A DNA stretch of 64,000 nucleotides from Duganella alba (GCF_009674495.1 NZ_WKJN01000026.1:29023-93022), one strand, 5' to 3'; numbered from the stretch's first letter, positions 8,426-17,274 are shown. Numbers and translations: made by a program. Notes: a model not told the origin generated them from the letters alone.

Positions 8426-9358
8426 ATGCGCCGCATCCTCACCGCCCTGTTCTGCCTGAGCCTGAGCCTGACCGCCGCCGCATTGCCGGCCATGGCCGCC
8501 GATCCCGCCGCGTCCGCACCGCCGCAGAGCGCCCAGCAGTTTCTCGCCGCGCTGACCTTCCGCGAAGGCCAGATCAAGCTGCCCGGCGACATCGCCACGC
8601 TGGACCTGCCGTCCAGCTTCCGCTACCTGGACCCGGCCGACGCCGAGAAACTGATCACCGACGGCTGGGGCAATCCGCCCGGCGCCAAGACGCTGGGTAT
8701 GATCGTGCCGGCCGACGTCAATCCGCTGAGCGCGGCCGGCTGGGGCGTGGTGGTCACCTACGACAAGGACGGCCACGTCAAGGACGACGACGCCGACAAG
8801 ATCAACTACGCCGACCTCTTGAAGGACATGAAGGAAGGCATGGACGAGAACAACAAGGCGCGCAAGGAGCAAGGCTACGCCGCCATGTCGCTGGTGGGCT
8901 GGGCCGAACAGCCGAGCTACGACAAGGGCCAGCACAAGCTGTACTGGGCCAAGGAACTGCATACCGACGGCAGCCAGGAAAACGGCCTGAACTACAACAT
9001 CCGCGTGCTGGGCCGAGAAGGCGTGCTGGTGCTGAACGCGGTGGCCGGCATGGACCAGATCGCGCAGGTCAAGCAGGAGATGAAGAAGGTCACCGCCTTC
9101 ACCGAATTCACGCCGGGCAACCGCTACACCGACTTCAACGCCGGCACCGACAAGGTGGCGGAGTACGGCATCGCCGCGCTGGTGGCCGGCGGCATCGCAG
9201 CCAAGCTGGGCTTCTTCGGCAAGATCTTCGCGCTCCTGCTGGCGTTCAAGAAAATCATCCTGATCGGCCTGGCGGCAGCGGGCAGCTGGGTCTACAAGCT
9301 GCTGGGCCGCAAGAAGGAAGAGAAAGCCGCCACCGTCGACTTGAGCAAGCCGGAGTAA
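8426..9358 (+). CDS. DUF2167 membrane protein
   Basis: A 310-residue exported protein of unknown function. It has a signal peptide (MRRILTALFCLSLSLTAAALPAMAA). The DUF2167 body contains FREGQIKLPGDIATLDLPSSFRYL (split by the family's LPGDIA block), GWGVVVTYDKDGHVKDDDA, and LVGWAEQPSYDKGQHKLYWAK. Near the C-terminus are two hydrophobic segments (about residues 245-290: AALVAGGIAAKLGFFGK and ILIGLAAAGSWVYKLLG) and a basic tail. AAGGAG precedes the ATG. The start of the M50 peptidase gene lies 4 bp after the stop, so the two are translated together and may act as a unit in the envelope. No enzymatic motif is visible. Confidence 0.9.
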   Translation: MRRILTALFCLSLSLTAAALPAMAADPAASAPPQSAQQFLAALTFREGQIKLPGDIATLDLPSSFRYLDPADAEKLITDGWGNPPGAKTLGMIVPADVNPLSAAGWGVVVTYDKDGHVKDDDADKINYADLLKDMKEGMDENNKARKEQGYAAMSLVGWAEQPSYDKGQHKLYWAKELHTDGSQENGLNYNIRVLGREGVLVLNAVAGMDQIAQVKQEMKKVTAFTEFTPGNRYTDFNAGTDKVAEYGIAALVAGGIAAKLGFFGKIFALLLAFKKIILIGLAAAGSWVYKLLGRKKEEKAATVDLSKPE

Positions 9359-9362
9359 GACC

Positions 9363-10079
9363 ATGGGCAAGTTGATCATCTGGCTGCTGGCGGCCGGCAA
9401 AATGGGCAAGCTGCTGACGACCTGCGGCACCATGCTGATTTCCATCGTGGTCTACAGCTGGGTGTTTGGATGGCGCTACGCGGCTGGCTTCGTGGCGCTG
9501 ATCTTCGTCCACGAGATGGGCCATTACGTGGCGGCGCGCCAGCGCGGGCTGGACGTCGGGGCGCCAACCTTCATCCCCTTCGTCGGCGCCTGGATCGCGC
9601 TGAAGGAACTGCCGCACGATGTGGAGACCGAAGCCTATATCGGCTTTGCCGGACCGCTGGCCGGCACGCTGGCGTCGGTGGCCTGCTACTTCATCGCGCG
9701 CGACCAGGACAGCAACCTGCTGCTGGCCCTGGCCTATTCCGGCTGCATGATCAACCTGTTCAACCTGATTCCGGTTTCACCGCTCGACGGCGGCCGCATC
9801 ACCGCCATCATCTCGCCCAAGGTCTGGCTGGCCGGCGTGCCGCTGCTGGCGGCGCTGTTCTTCTACCATCCGAGTCCGATGCTGATCCTGGTGGCGGTGC
9901 TGGCCTACCCGCAGCTGAAGGAAGCGATCTGGGGCAACCCCGACAAAGCCGCCGCCAATTATTACGACGTGCCGCGCGACACCCGCATCAACTACGGCGT
10001 CATGTACCTCGGCCTGGTGGCCTTCCTGGCGATGATGAGCTACAGCATCCACAACATGCTGGACGGCTCGGTGAACTAG
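9363..10079 (+). CDS. M50 family site-2 protease
   Basis: A 238-residue polytopic membrane protease. The zinc-binding motif HEMGH is at about residues 50-54 within a hydrophobic helix (FVALIFVHEMGHYVAAR). The second conserved motif NLIPVSPLDGGR provides the Asp ligand. Six or so membrane segments are visible and there is no PDZ domain, unlike RseP. It resembles the short soluble-domain-free S2P group. It starts 4 bp after the DUF2167 gene, an operon that suggests the DUF2167 protein is a substrate or partner; that link is inference. Confidence 0.9.
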   Translation: MGKLIIWLLAAGKMGKLLTTCGTMLISIVVYSWVFGWRYAAGFVALIFVHEMGHYVAARQRGLDVGAPTFIPFVGAWIALKELPHDVETEAYIGFAGPLAGTLASVACYFIARDQDSNLLLALAYSGCMINLFNLIPVSPLDGGRITAIISPKVWLAGVPLLAALFFYHPSPMLILVAVLAYPQLKEAIWGNPDKAAANYYDVPRDTRINYGVMYLGLVAFLAMMSYSIHNMLDGSVN

Positions 10080-10140
10080 CGTACAGTTCAGCCGGCGCGG
10101 GGCGGCGACACTGGAGGCCAGTATCCACGGGAGGCTGGCC

Positions 10141-10941
10141 ATGCCGGAAGGACCATCAATTGTTATCCTGCGCGAGCAGGCCGAAGGCTTTGTCGGCCGC
10201 ACCATCACGCACGCCAGCGGCAACAGCAAGACGGTGGACTTCGACGCGCTGCCCGGCCAGAAGATCGTCGCGCTACGCAGCTGGGGCAAGCACTTCCTGA
10301 TCCAGATGCCGGACCTGGCGCTGCGCATTCACCTGCTGATGTTCGGCAGCTACCGCATCAACGAACGCAAGGATGCCGAGCCGCGCCTCAGCCTCGGCTT
10401 CGACGATGGCGAGGAGTTCAATTTCTACACCTGCTCGGTCAAGCAGCTGCCGCCGGATCTCGATGCGCAGTACGACTGGCGCAGCGACGTCATGTCCGAT
10501 GAATGGGACCCGAAACTGGCGCTGAAAAAACTGCGCGAGCAGCCCGACATGCTGGTGTGCGACGCCGCGCTCGACCAGGATATCTTTTCCGGCGCCGGCA
10601 ACATCTTCAAGAACGAGGTGCTGTTCCGCATCCGCGTCCATCCCTTGTCCACCGTCGGCGCGCTGCCGGCCGCCAAGCAGCGCGAGCTGGTCAAGGAGAT
10701 GCAGGCCTACGCCTTCGACTTCCTGCGCTGGAAGAAAGCCTTCGTGCTGAAGCAGCAATGGCTGGCGCACACCAAGACCATCTGCCCGCGCTGCCATATC
10801 CCGTTCCACAAGGCGCACCTGGGCAAGACCCGGCGCCGCAGTTTCTTCTGCACCAGCTGCCAGAAACAGTATCCGCCCGCGCTTAAACCAGCCCGGTCAG
10901 ATAGTAAACCGCGATCACCACGAACACAGCCAGCGTCTTGA
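10141..10941 (+). CDS. Fpg/Nei family DNA glycosylase/AP lyase
   Basis: A 266-residue base-excision repair enzyme. It begins MPEGPSIVIL, so the catalytic N-terminal Pro and the following Glu are in place after Met removal. The H2TH region is around residues 140-190 (DAALDQDIFSGAGNIFKNEVLFR). A C-terminal zinc finger has the spacing CPRC ... CTSC (residues about 219-243). GGGAGG lies 6 nt before the ATG, deciding the start. The closest type is the endonuclease VIII-like group rather than classical MutM. The last 20 or so residues (SDSKPRSPRTQPAS) extend beyond the zinc finger and overlap the end of the convergent GntP gene by 59 bp. Confidence 0.88.
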   Translation: MPEGPSIVILREQAEGFVGRTITHASGNSKTVDFDALPGQKIVALRSWGKHFLIQMPDLALRIHLLMFGSYRINERKDAEPRLSLGFDDGEEFNFYTCSVKQLPPDLDAQYDWRSDVMSDEWDPKLALKKLREQPDMLVCDAALDQDIFSGAGNIFKNEVLFRIRVHPLSTVGALPAAKQRELVKEMQAYAFDFLRWKKAFVLKQQWLAHTKTICPRCHIPFHKAHLGKTRRRSFFCTSCQKQYPPALKPARSDSKPRSPRTQPAS

Positions 10942-12292
10942 TCACCGTCACGCCGAAGATATCGCGGTAGGACTGGCGGTGCGTCAGGCCGGTGACGGCC
11001 AGCAGCGTGATCACGGCGCCGTTGTGCGGCAGGGTATCCATGCCGCCGCTGGCCATGGCCACCACGCGGTGCATCACTTCCAGCGGAATGTGCGCGGCCT
11101 CGGCCGCCTTGATGAACTGGTCCGACATCGCCGCCAGCGCGATGCTCATGCCGCCCGAGGCCGAGCCGGTGATGCCGGCCAGCGACGTCACCGACACCGC
11201 CGCGTTCACCAGCGGATCCGGCACGCTGCGCAGCGCCTGGCTGACCGACAGGAAGCCCGGCAAGGCGGCGATGACGCCGCCGAAACCGTATTCCGACGCC
11301 GTGTTCATCGCCGCCAGCAACGCGCCGCCCACGGCGGCCTTGGTGCCCTCGGCAAACGAATCGCGGATGCGGCCGAAGGCGGTGGCGACCGTCAGCAGTA
11401 TGCCCAGCAGCAGCGCACCTTCCACCGCCCAGATGCCGATGACCGACTTGATGGCCAGGTTCACCGGCGCGTGCAGGCCGGGCAAGGCGTCGGCGGTCAG
11501 CGCGTAATTCTCGCCGTACCAGCCGGGTATCAGCTTGGTCAGCGCGAAGTTGGCCACGCCCACCAGCACCAGCGGCGCCACCGACAGCAGCGGATGCGGC
11601 AGCGCGCCGCGCGCGGCGCCGGCCGCCTGGACGCCGGACTTGCCGGCGTCCTCGCCATAGCCCTCGCCCGTGGCCATCGCCGAACGGCGGCGCCACTCCA
11701 GGAACGCCAGGCCCGCCGCCAGCGTGACGATGGAACCGATCACGCCCAGCGACGGCGCGGCCCAGCCGGTGGTCTTGAAGAAGGTGGTCGGGATGATGTT
11801 CTGGATCTGCGGCGTGCCCGGCAGCGTATCCATGGTGAACGAAAACGCACCCAGCGCAATCGCGCCCGGCATCAGCCGCTTGGGGATATTGCTCTGGCGG
11901 TACAACTCGGCAGCGAACGGATACACGGCAAACACCACCACGAACAGCGACACGCCGCCATACGTCAGCAGCGCGCACACCAGCACGATGACGGCGTTGG
12001 CGCGCGAGCGGCCGATGTACTTGATGGCCGCCACCACGATCGCTTCCGAAAAGCTCGACAGCTCGATCAGCTTGCCGAACACCGCGCCCAGCAGGAACAC
12101 CGGGAAGTACAGCTTGATGAAGCCCACCATCTTGTCCATGAAGATGCCGCTGAACACCGGCGCCACCGCACCGGGATCGGTCAGCAGCACCGCGCCCAGT
12201 GCGGCCACAGGCGCAAACAGGATCACGCTGTAGCCGCGATACGCGGCCAGCATCAGGAACACCAGTGCGGCAAGGACAATCAGAAAGGACAT
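10883..12292 (-). CDS. GntP family permease
   Basis: A 469-residue inner-membrane proton symporter of the gluconate permease family. It has 12 or more hydrophobic segments and the family pattern YGGVSLFVVVFAVYPFA and GITGSASGGMSIAL. A conserved C-terminal block reads MASGGMDTLPHNGAVITLLAVTG, split here as the GGMDTLPHNGAV motif. The likely substrates are sugar acids or short hydroxy acids; the exact one is not deducible. It follows the OafA-like gene by about 70 bp on the same strand and its 3' end overlaps the DNA glycosylase gene antiparallel. Confidence 0.88.
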   Translation of the reverse strand: MSFLIVLAALVFLMLAAYRGYSVILFAPVAALGAVLLTDPGAVAPVFSGIFMDKMVGFIKLYFPVFLLGAVFGKLIELSSFSEAIVVAAIKYIGRSRANAVIVLVCALLTYGGVSLFVVVFAVYPFAAELYRQSNIPKRLMPGAIALGAFSFTMDTLPGTPQIQNIIPTTFFKTTGWAAPSLGVIGSIVTLAAGLAFLEWRRRSAMATGEGYGEDAGKSGVQAAGAARGALPHPLLSVAPLVLVGVANFALTKLIPGWYGENYALTADALPGLHAPVNLAIKSVIGIWAVEGALLLGILLTVATAFGRIRDSFAEGTKAAVGGALLAAMNTASEYGFGGVIAALPGFLSVSQALRSVPDPLVNAAVSVTSLAGITGSASGGMSIALAAMSDQFIKAAEAAHIPLEVMHRVVAMASGGMDTLPHNGAVITLLAVTGLTHRQSYRDIFGVTVIKTLAVFVVIAVYYLTGLV

Positions 12293-12361
12293 GCGAACTC
12301 CGGGACGTGGTTATATCCCGGCTATTCTAGTCCTTATTGCAACATTTGGAGCAGTATCAGA

Positions 12362-14365
12362 TCAATCCTGCCGGAGAATTTCGTCCAGTTCTCCCGGATG
12401 GCGTTGCTGATAGGCCTGGTAATAGACCAGGCCGCCGCCCTTGCCGAGATGGCCGCGGTCGTTGTGGGCATACAGGCCAGTGCCGTCGAGTTCGGCGTGA
12501 CACTGCGTTGCATCGCAAGCGGCGTCGAAAGTGCGAATGGTCGCAGTGCGCGGGAAGCGGGTGCGCATATCGGACAGGATGGCGTCAATGCCCTGATAAC
12601 GCGCGTCGGCCTCGGCGCGCGGATAGCTGCAACGGTCGTTGCCATGGCCCGGCAGGTACACGCGGTTGGACACGCAATCCTCCAGCGCCGCCGGCAGCCC
12701 CGGAATCTCGTCGAGGAAAATCACGCGCTTGCCGGCCGCCTCGAGCTTGGTGATGGTGGCGGCCAGCTCGGTATTAATCTGTTGCGGCAGGAAGCCATGC
12801 AGGCTGGGCTTGCCGTCGTTGACCGGATTGGCGTACAAATCCCACACCGCCGACATGAAGACGATGCTGACGTCCTGCTGTGCCAGCACGTGGGCCATCA
12901 CCTGCTGGCTGTGGCGTCGGCATTCTTCCGCATGACGCTGGAAGCCTGGATCGCCGGCGCGCTCCGGACTGTTTTCGATCGGTGCGCACATGGTGAAGGC
13001 CATGTCGTGGATCGCAATGTGATGGTCCTTGCCCAACCGGTCCATGAAGTCGATCAGGTGGTAGGCATGGCTGTCGCCCAGATAGACGGCCTTGCGGCTG
13101 GCGGCCGCGTCGCCCAATGTGCACTGGTCGGCCGGCGTGACGCCATCCTTGCTCCAGCAGGTTTTGGCGCGCGGCTCCTGGAATACGGTATTGCCGGTGT
13201 CGCGGAAATCCTTCTGGTAGCGATCGGGATAAAAACCGATGAAACCGTTGCTCTGCTTGCCCGTCAACAGCAACGCGACGCACGCCAGTACCGGGACGAC
13301 AAACAACAGCAGCAAGGTTTTCTTCGGCAACCAGGTGATGCGGCGCAGCGGATTTTCAACCGCATAATGGGTGATGACGGACAGCACCAGCGAAATACCG
13401 ATGGCGACCGTCATCGACGGCGCCGACTTCAATCCCAGCCAGATAAAGGCATAGATCACCGGCCAATGCCACAGGTACAGCACATACGAAATCTGACCGA
13501 GAAACACGCTGCCGCGATTGGCCAGCAGATGCTGGCTGACGTGTGCGCCCTGCACACCGGCGATCACCAGCATCGCGCCCAGGCAAGGCCACAGCGCGGC
13601 CAGTCCCGGCATCGCGGTCTGTGCCGTGTAGCGCAGGCCGCACCAGACGATGATGGCCAGGCCGGCCAGCAGCAAGCCATCCCACGCATAGCCGCGCGCA
13701 CGTAGCGGGAAGCGGTGGAATAGCAAGGCCAGCAAAATCCCGCACAGGAATTCGAACACCCGGCCTTGCAGATAGAAATAGGCGCCGTTGAGCGCATGCG
13801 TGACGCTGTACCACGAATACGCCATCGCGATCACCCACACCACGCCAAACAGCGCCAGCCTGGCCGTGCCGCGCAATTTGCGCGTGGCGATCAGCAGTAG
13901 CGGCACGATCAGATAGAACTGTTCCTCCACCGACAGCGACCAGGTATGCAACAGCGGCTGCTTGTCAGCCTGCAGGTCGAAGTAGCCGGTCTGCTTGGCC
14001 AGGTAGACGTTGGAATAGAACAGCGCCACGAAGCCGATGTTCTTGATCAGCGCCAGATTGTTGTCCGGGAAGCTGAACAGCAGGCCGAACGCCAGCGTGG
14101 CCGCCATGACCAGATATAGCGACGGCGCCAGCCGCTTCAGGCGGCGCGTATAGAAATCACGCAGCCGGAAACGCTGCGCATCCTGATCGTTCAGGATCGA
14201 CCGGCACACAACATAGCCGGAGATGACGAAGAACACATCGACACCGATATAACCGCCGGCCATCCAGCTGAATTTGGCGTGGCACAGCACCACCAGCAAT
14301 ACCGCCAGGGCGCGCAGGCCGTCGACGCCGGGTAAGTAAGTCGAACGTGTCAAACTCATCCGCAA
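12362..14365 (-). CDS. OafA-type acyltransferase with C-terminal SGNH domain
   Basis: A 667-residue membrane O-acyltransferase. The N-terminal acyltransferase-3 domain (about residues 10-350) carries the entry motif YLPGVDGLRALAVLLVVLCH and GGYIGVDVFFVISGY, with about ten membrane segments (split across a block ending near TLLLLFVVPVLAC). The C-terminal SGNH hydrolase-like domain begins with VYLGDSHAYHL (Ser nucleophile in GDSH) and ends with the DxxH-type region DRGHLGKGGG. Such proteins transfer acetyl or other acyl groups to O-antigen, peptidoglycan or other cell-surface polysaccharides. The target here is unknown. It is divergent from the 14494 gene. Confidence 0.92.
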   Translation of the reverse strand: MRMSLTRSTYLPGVDGLRALAVLLVVLCHAKFSWMAGGYIGVDVFFVISGYVVCRSILNDQDAQRFRLRDFYTRRLKRLAPSLYLVMAATLAFGLLFSFPDNNLALIKNIGFVALFYSNVYLAKQTGYFDLQADKQPLLHTWSLSVEEQFYLIVPLLLIATRKLRGTARLALFGVVWVIAMAYSWYSVTHALNGAYFYLQGRVFEFLCGILLALLFHRFPLRARGYAWDGLLLAGLAIIVWCGLRYTAQTAMPGLAALWPCLGAMLVIAGVQGAHVSQHLLANRGSVFLGQISYVLYLWHWPVIYAFIWLGLKSAPSMTVAIGISLVLSVITHYAVENPLRRITWLPKKTLLLLFVVPVLACVALLLTGKQSNGFIGFYPDRYQKDFRDTGNTVFQEPRAKTCWSKDGVTPADQCTLGDAAASRKAVYLGDSHAYHLIDFMDRLGKDHHIAIHDMAFTMCAPIENSPERAGDPGFQRHAEECRRHSQQVMAHVLAQQDVSIVFMSAVWDLYANPVNDGKPSLHGFLPQQINTELAATITKLEAAGKRVIFLDEIPGLPAALEDCVSNRVYLPGHGNDRCSYPRAEADARYQGIDAILSDMRTRFPRTATIRTFDAACDATQCHAELDGTGLYAHNDRGHLGKGGGLVYYQAYQQRHPGELDEILRQD

Positions 14366-14493
14366 ATCACCGCGGTGGCGGCGCGTACCGTGCTAAGTAA
14401 AGTCATAATGCGAAGGTGAACGACGAAGGCGCTATTATAGTTCTAACCAGCAATTTATTGCTATAAAAATAATTCGGCAGGAGACGAAACGCC

Positions 14494-15642
14494 ATGACTG
14501 AATTACAAGCCTCGCTCAAGGGCGCGGGCAAATTGTCGCTGAACTGGGGTTATTTGAACGCGATCGCCAACGGCACCTCGGCGATCGATCTTGGCGCGCT
14601 GGCCTTGCGCAATCTGGACGATGCGCGTCAGTTCGTGCGCGAATATGGTTTCGACCTCGACGAGCCGGCGGCGGCGGCGCTGATCCGGCGCGCGCACTGC
14701 GAAGCGGTCGAGTTCATCCGCGGCACCTTTCTCGACCCGGACCAGGCCGGCCTGATCCCGGCCGAGGTTAGCGAGCCGGAAGAAGTCTTGCAGCTGCTGG
14801 TGTACGCCTCGTTGCGCGGCCAGCAGGTCGATGCGCGGCGCATGTGGGCTTGCGCGGTGCTGAAGGTGATGCACGGCATCTTCTATATCGACAACAACCT
14901 CAAGCTGCGGCACTTTCACGCCATCCGCGCGCAGGTGTTCGGCACGCTGGACGAGGTGATCCGCCACGACGGCGAACGCCACTATCTGACCGATGGCGAC
15001 ATCTGCCTGCCACTGCTGCACTACGACCGCAAGGACAACAAGGGCCGCGGCAGCATCCTGCTCAAGCTGCTGCAAAAAGCCGCTTATCTGGCGGCCGATA
15101 TTTTCGACCATCTGGGCGTGCGGCTGGTGTTCGCCACCCGCTGCGAATGCCTGCTGGCCCTGCGCACCTTGCAGCGCGCGCATCTGCTGTCGGTGACCAA
15201 TGTCGACGCCGAGCGCACCCGCAACACGCTGCTGGACCTCGATGCGGCCAAGCAGGTCTTCTGCAAATACCGCGCGCAGCTGGAGCATGCGGAAGGTTAT
15301 CCGCTGGACCTGCTGCGGCAGATGGATGCGGAACTGGCCGAGATCGCGCAGCCGCAAACGCGCTGCGACAATCCGCACAGCGGCTCCGGCTTCAACAGCA
15401 TGCAGGTGACGGTGCGCAAGATGATCCACGTGCAACAGCTGGATGCCGCGCCGGAGCAGGATTACGACGTCGGCTTTTTCTTCGAGTACGAAATCCAGCT
15501 GATGGATGAGGCCAGCTACCAGCGCAGCCTGAGCGGCCCAGCCAGCCACGAAGAATACAAAAGACGCCAGGTCGATACCGCCCGCACCCGTGTCTTCGGC
15601 CGCGACCTGTTGCGCTGGATCGAGGGCCAGCACGCCGGCTGA
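14494..15642 (+). CDS. TIGR04552-like protein with RelA/SpoT-like nucleotidyltransferase motifs
   Basis: A 382-residue soluble protein without signal peptide; GGAGA lies 10 nt before the ATG. It resembles the uncharacterised TIGR04552/TIGR04562 group (recognition from memory, not searched). Several blocks, in order, match the (p)ppGpp synthetase fold: GRGSILLKLLQK at about residue 186 (like the S-x-x-x-K basic block), DIFDHLGVRLVF at about 206 (like YDLxxxRIIV), ECLLALRTLQ at about 222, GSGFNSMQVTVR at about 296 (like GYxSLHxTV), and FEYEIQLMD at about 330 (like VEIQIRT, with the conserved Glu). No HD hydrolase or TGS/ACT domain is seen. A nucleotide-transferring role is inference. It is divergent from the acyltransferase gene. 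Confidence 0.6.
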   Translation: MTELQASLKGAGKLSLNWGYLNAIANGTSAIDLGALALRNLDDARQFVREYGFDLDEPAAAALIRRAHCEAVEFIRGTFLDPDQAGLIPAEVSEPEEVLQLLVYASLRGQQVDARRMWACAVLKVMHGIFYIDNNLKLRHFHAIRAQVFGTLDEVIRHDGERHYLTDGDICLPLLHYDRKDNKGRGSILLKLLQKAAYLAADIFDHLGVRLVFATRCECLLALRTLQRAHLLSVTNVDAERTRNTLLDLDAAKQVFCKYRAQLEHAEGYPLDLLRQMDAELAEIAQPQTRCDNPHSGSGFNSMQVTVRKMIHVQQLDAAPEQDYDVGFFFEYEIQLMDEASYQRSLSGPASHEEYKRRQVDTARTRVFGRDLLRWIEGQHAG

Positions 15643-15692
15643 ACCGGCCAGCGGTGCGCCGCCGGGCGGCGCGATGCTTTACGCTTCACGTC

Positions 15693-16685
15693 ATGCGCAT
15701 CCTGACGACTTTACTCACAGCATTGTTGCTGGCGGCTGGCGTCGCCGTGGCCCAGACCGCACCCAGCGTGACCGTGGCCGCCACCCGCGATCCGGTCGAC
15801 AAGTCCTACCGCAAGATGCTTGCCGGCATGGACATCTTCGAACGCCAGCACGCGCTGGCGCCGCAAGCCACGCTGCGCTTCCAACTGCTGCCGCGCCTGC
15901 CGTCCACGCAGCTGGACGGCATCACCCTGCGCGTGGCCGGTGACAGCGTTTCGCTGCCGGTGCCGGTTGCCGCCGACCACACCTTCACGCTGGAGCGCAA
16001 CGCGCAGGCGGTCAATGAGGACGCCGCGCTGATCGCCAGCCGCAAGACCAGCACGCTGACCTGGCGCGCGCAGGTGCGCAGTCCCAATGTGCCGGACGGT
16101 ATGCGCCGGCTGGGCGATCTGCGGCTTGAGTGTCTGGTTGGCGTGGAGGCCGGGCTGCTGTCCAATAACGCGCAGATCTTCGCCTGGCTGGGCGAGATGT
16201 TCACCAGCCCTGAACGGGTGTGCAACACGGCGCAAGGCAACTATCTGTTCTTCGCCGAGCGCCCGGTGTTTGCCGTCACGCTGCGCGACGGCGGCCGCAG
16301 CGCCGTGCTGCCGTTCCGGGCCTTGTACGCCGGCGGCACACAGACCCGCTCCACCCTGCCCTATTGCGATTGCCAGGTGCTGCTGGATCGCAGCTATTAC
16401 GCGCCGGTCTGGGACCGCACTTGGTCGGACGATACGTTGCTGTCTTTTGAGGATATGGACAGTCCGGCTGGTCCTGATGACAGTGCGGTCGCTGCTGACC
16501 ACAACACGACCGCGCTGATGCGAGCGCGGCTTGGCCCGGCGCAGGTGGTCAGTTTTGACAGCGGCTATCAGGCGTGGCGCTACAGCTATCCGCCGGCGCG
16601 CAATGACGGCGAGCCGTCCGAGTTCATGGTGTTGTTCGGACCTGACGGCGTGGCGCGCAAGGCGCGATTGCGTGAATCCCTGTAA
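15693..16685 (+). CDS. Exported protein of unknown function
   Basis: A 330-residue protein. The start at 15693 is chosen because it gives a clean signal peptide (MRILTTLLTALLLAAGVAVAQ, cleavage after AVA); an in-frame upstream start at 15654 adds a Arg/Cys-rich leader without sense. The mature part is mixed alpha/beta with a short Cys pattern (LECLVG, ERVCNTA, YCDCQVL) suggesting disulfides in the periplasm. I do not recognise a family. The stop codon TAA is followed at once by the next gene, so the two are co-transcribed. Confidence 0.7.
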   Translation: MRILTTLLTALLLAAGVAVAQTAPSVTVAATRDPVDKSYRKMLAGMDIFERQHALAPQATLRFQLLPRLPSTQLDGITLRVAGDSVSLPVPVAADHTFTLERNAQAVNEDAALIASRKTSTLTWRAQVRSPNVPDGMRRLGDLRLECLVGVEAGLLSNNAQIFAWLGEMFTSPERVCNTAQGNYLFFAERPVFAVTLRDGGRSAVLPFRALYAGGTQTRSTLPYCDCQVLLDRSYYAPVWDRTWSDDTLLSFEDMDSPAGPDDSAVAADHNTTALMRARLGPAQVVSFDSGYQAWRYSYPPARNDGEPSEFMVLFGPDGVARKARLRESL

Positions 16686-16702
16686 TGGATCATGATGAAG
16701 CC

Positions 16703-17113
16703 ATGAATATACTGTCCCGCCCTCTTCGCCTGGCCATGGCCAGTTTGCTGATGCTCAGCGCCTGTGCCGGTGCGCGACCGCCGGCGCCGGAGAATGCCAG
16801 CGTGTCCCTGTGGCAGCAGGTGCAGGCGGCGAATACCAGGCTCAGTTGCGATAATGACAGCCAGTGTCACAGTTTGGGTGTGGGCGCCAAGGCTTGCGGT
16901 GGCCCGGAGAACTATATTGCGTGGTCGAGCAAGGCCGGGGATGGCGCCAAACTGAAGGCGCTGGTCGAGCAGCATGCCGCTGCGCGCCGCGCCGAGGATA
17001 AGCAGCAGGGCATGATGTCCACCTGCTCGGTGATGAGTGATCCTGGCGCCAGTTGTCAGGCCGGCGTGTGTGCGCTGAACCAGAGGACTGTCAGCGAACC
17101 ACCTGCGCAATAA
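16703..17113 (+). CDS. Small Cys-rich lipoprotein
   Basis: A 136-residue predicted lipoprotein. The lipobox LSAC puts the lipidated Cys at residue 21 of the ATG at 16703; an upstream in-frame ATG at 16685 overlaps the previous stop and would add six residues. The mature protein has further Cys in CDNDSQCHSLGVGAKACGGP and in CSVMSDPGASCQAGVC, probably three disulfides. The C-D-N-D-x-x-C type opening occurs in several uncharacterised envelope proteins. It is the last gene of a two-gene unit with the exported protein at 15693. Confidence 0.7.
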   Translation: MNILSRPLRLAMASLLMLSACAGARPPAPENASVSLWQQVQAANTRLSCDNDSQCHSLGVGAKACGGPENYIAWSSKAGDGAKLKALVEQHAAARRAEDKQQGMMSTCSVMSDPGASCQAGVCALNQRTVSEPPAQ

Positions 17114-17160
17114 GGCGGGGTTGACTTTGCTTGCCGCTTTAAAAGCGTGCGGCAGCCGCG

Positions 17161-17218
17161 AAACCCGCACACCGCTGCGGCCAGGGTCTGACCCCGCATG
17201 GGGTCAGACCCTTTCGTT
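17161..17218. repeat. Palindromic intergenic repeat, copy A
   Basis: A 13-bp perfect stem AGGGTCTGACCCC / GGGGTCAGACCCT (17183-17195 and 17200-17212) with a GCAT loop, preceded by the flank AAACCCGCACACCGCTGCGG. The same unit occurs inverted at 29645-29700, varied at 60258-60305 and partially at 46668. It lies between convergent genes and may act as a bidirectional terminator or REP-like element. Confidence 0.85.
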
Positions 17219-17226
17219 TGGGGTAC

Positions 17227-17259
17227 AAAAAAAGCCAGCGGGTTAGGGCTGGCTTTTTT
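17227..17259. terminator. Bidirectional rho-independent terminator
   Basis: Stem AAAAAAGCCAGC / GCTGGCTTTTTT (17228-17239 and 17248-17259) with an 8-nt loop. It has a T run on both strands, so it can end the M1 aminopeptidase transcript (minus) and the lipoprotein transcript (plus). Confidence 0.85.
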
Positions 17260-17274
17260 CAGGCTGTTACCCCG

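Noticed and set aside
10979..13705. A 908-codon plus-strand open frame opposite GntP and OafA-like genes
   Set aside because: It crosses two real genes and their intergenic gap on the other strand; composition is that of an antisense shadow.
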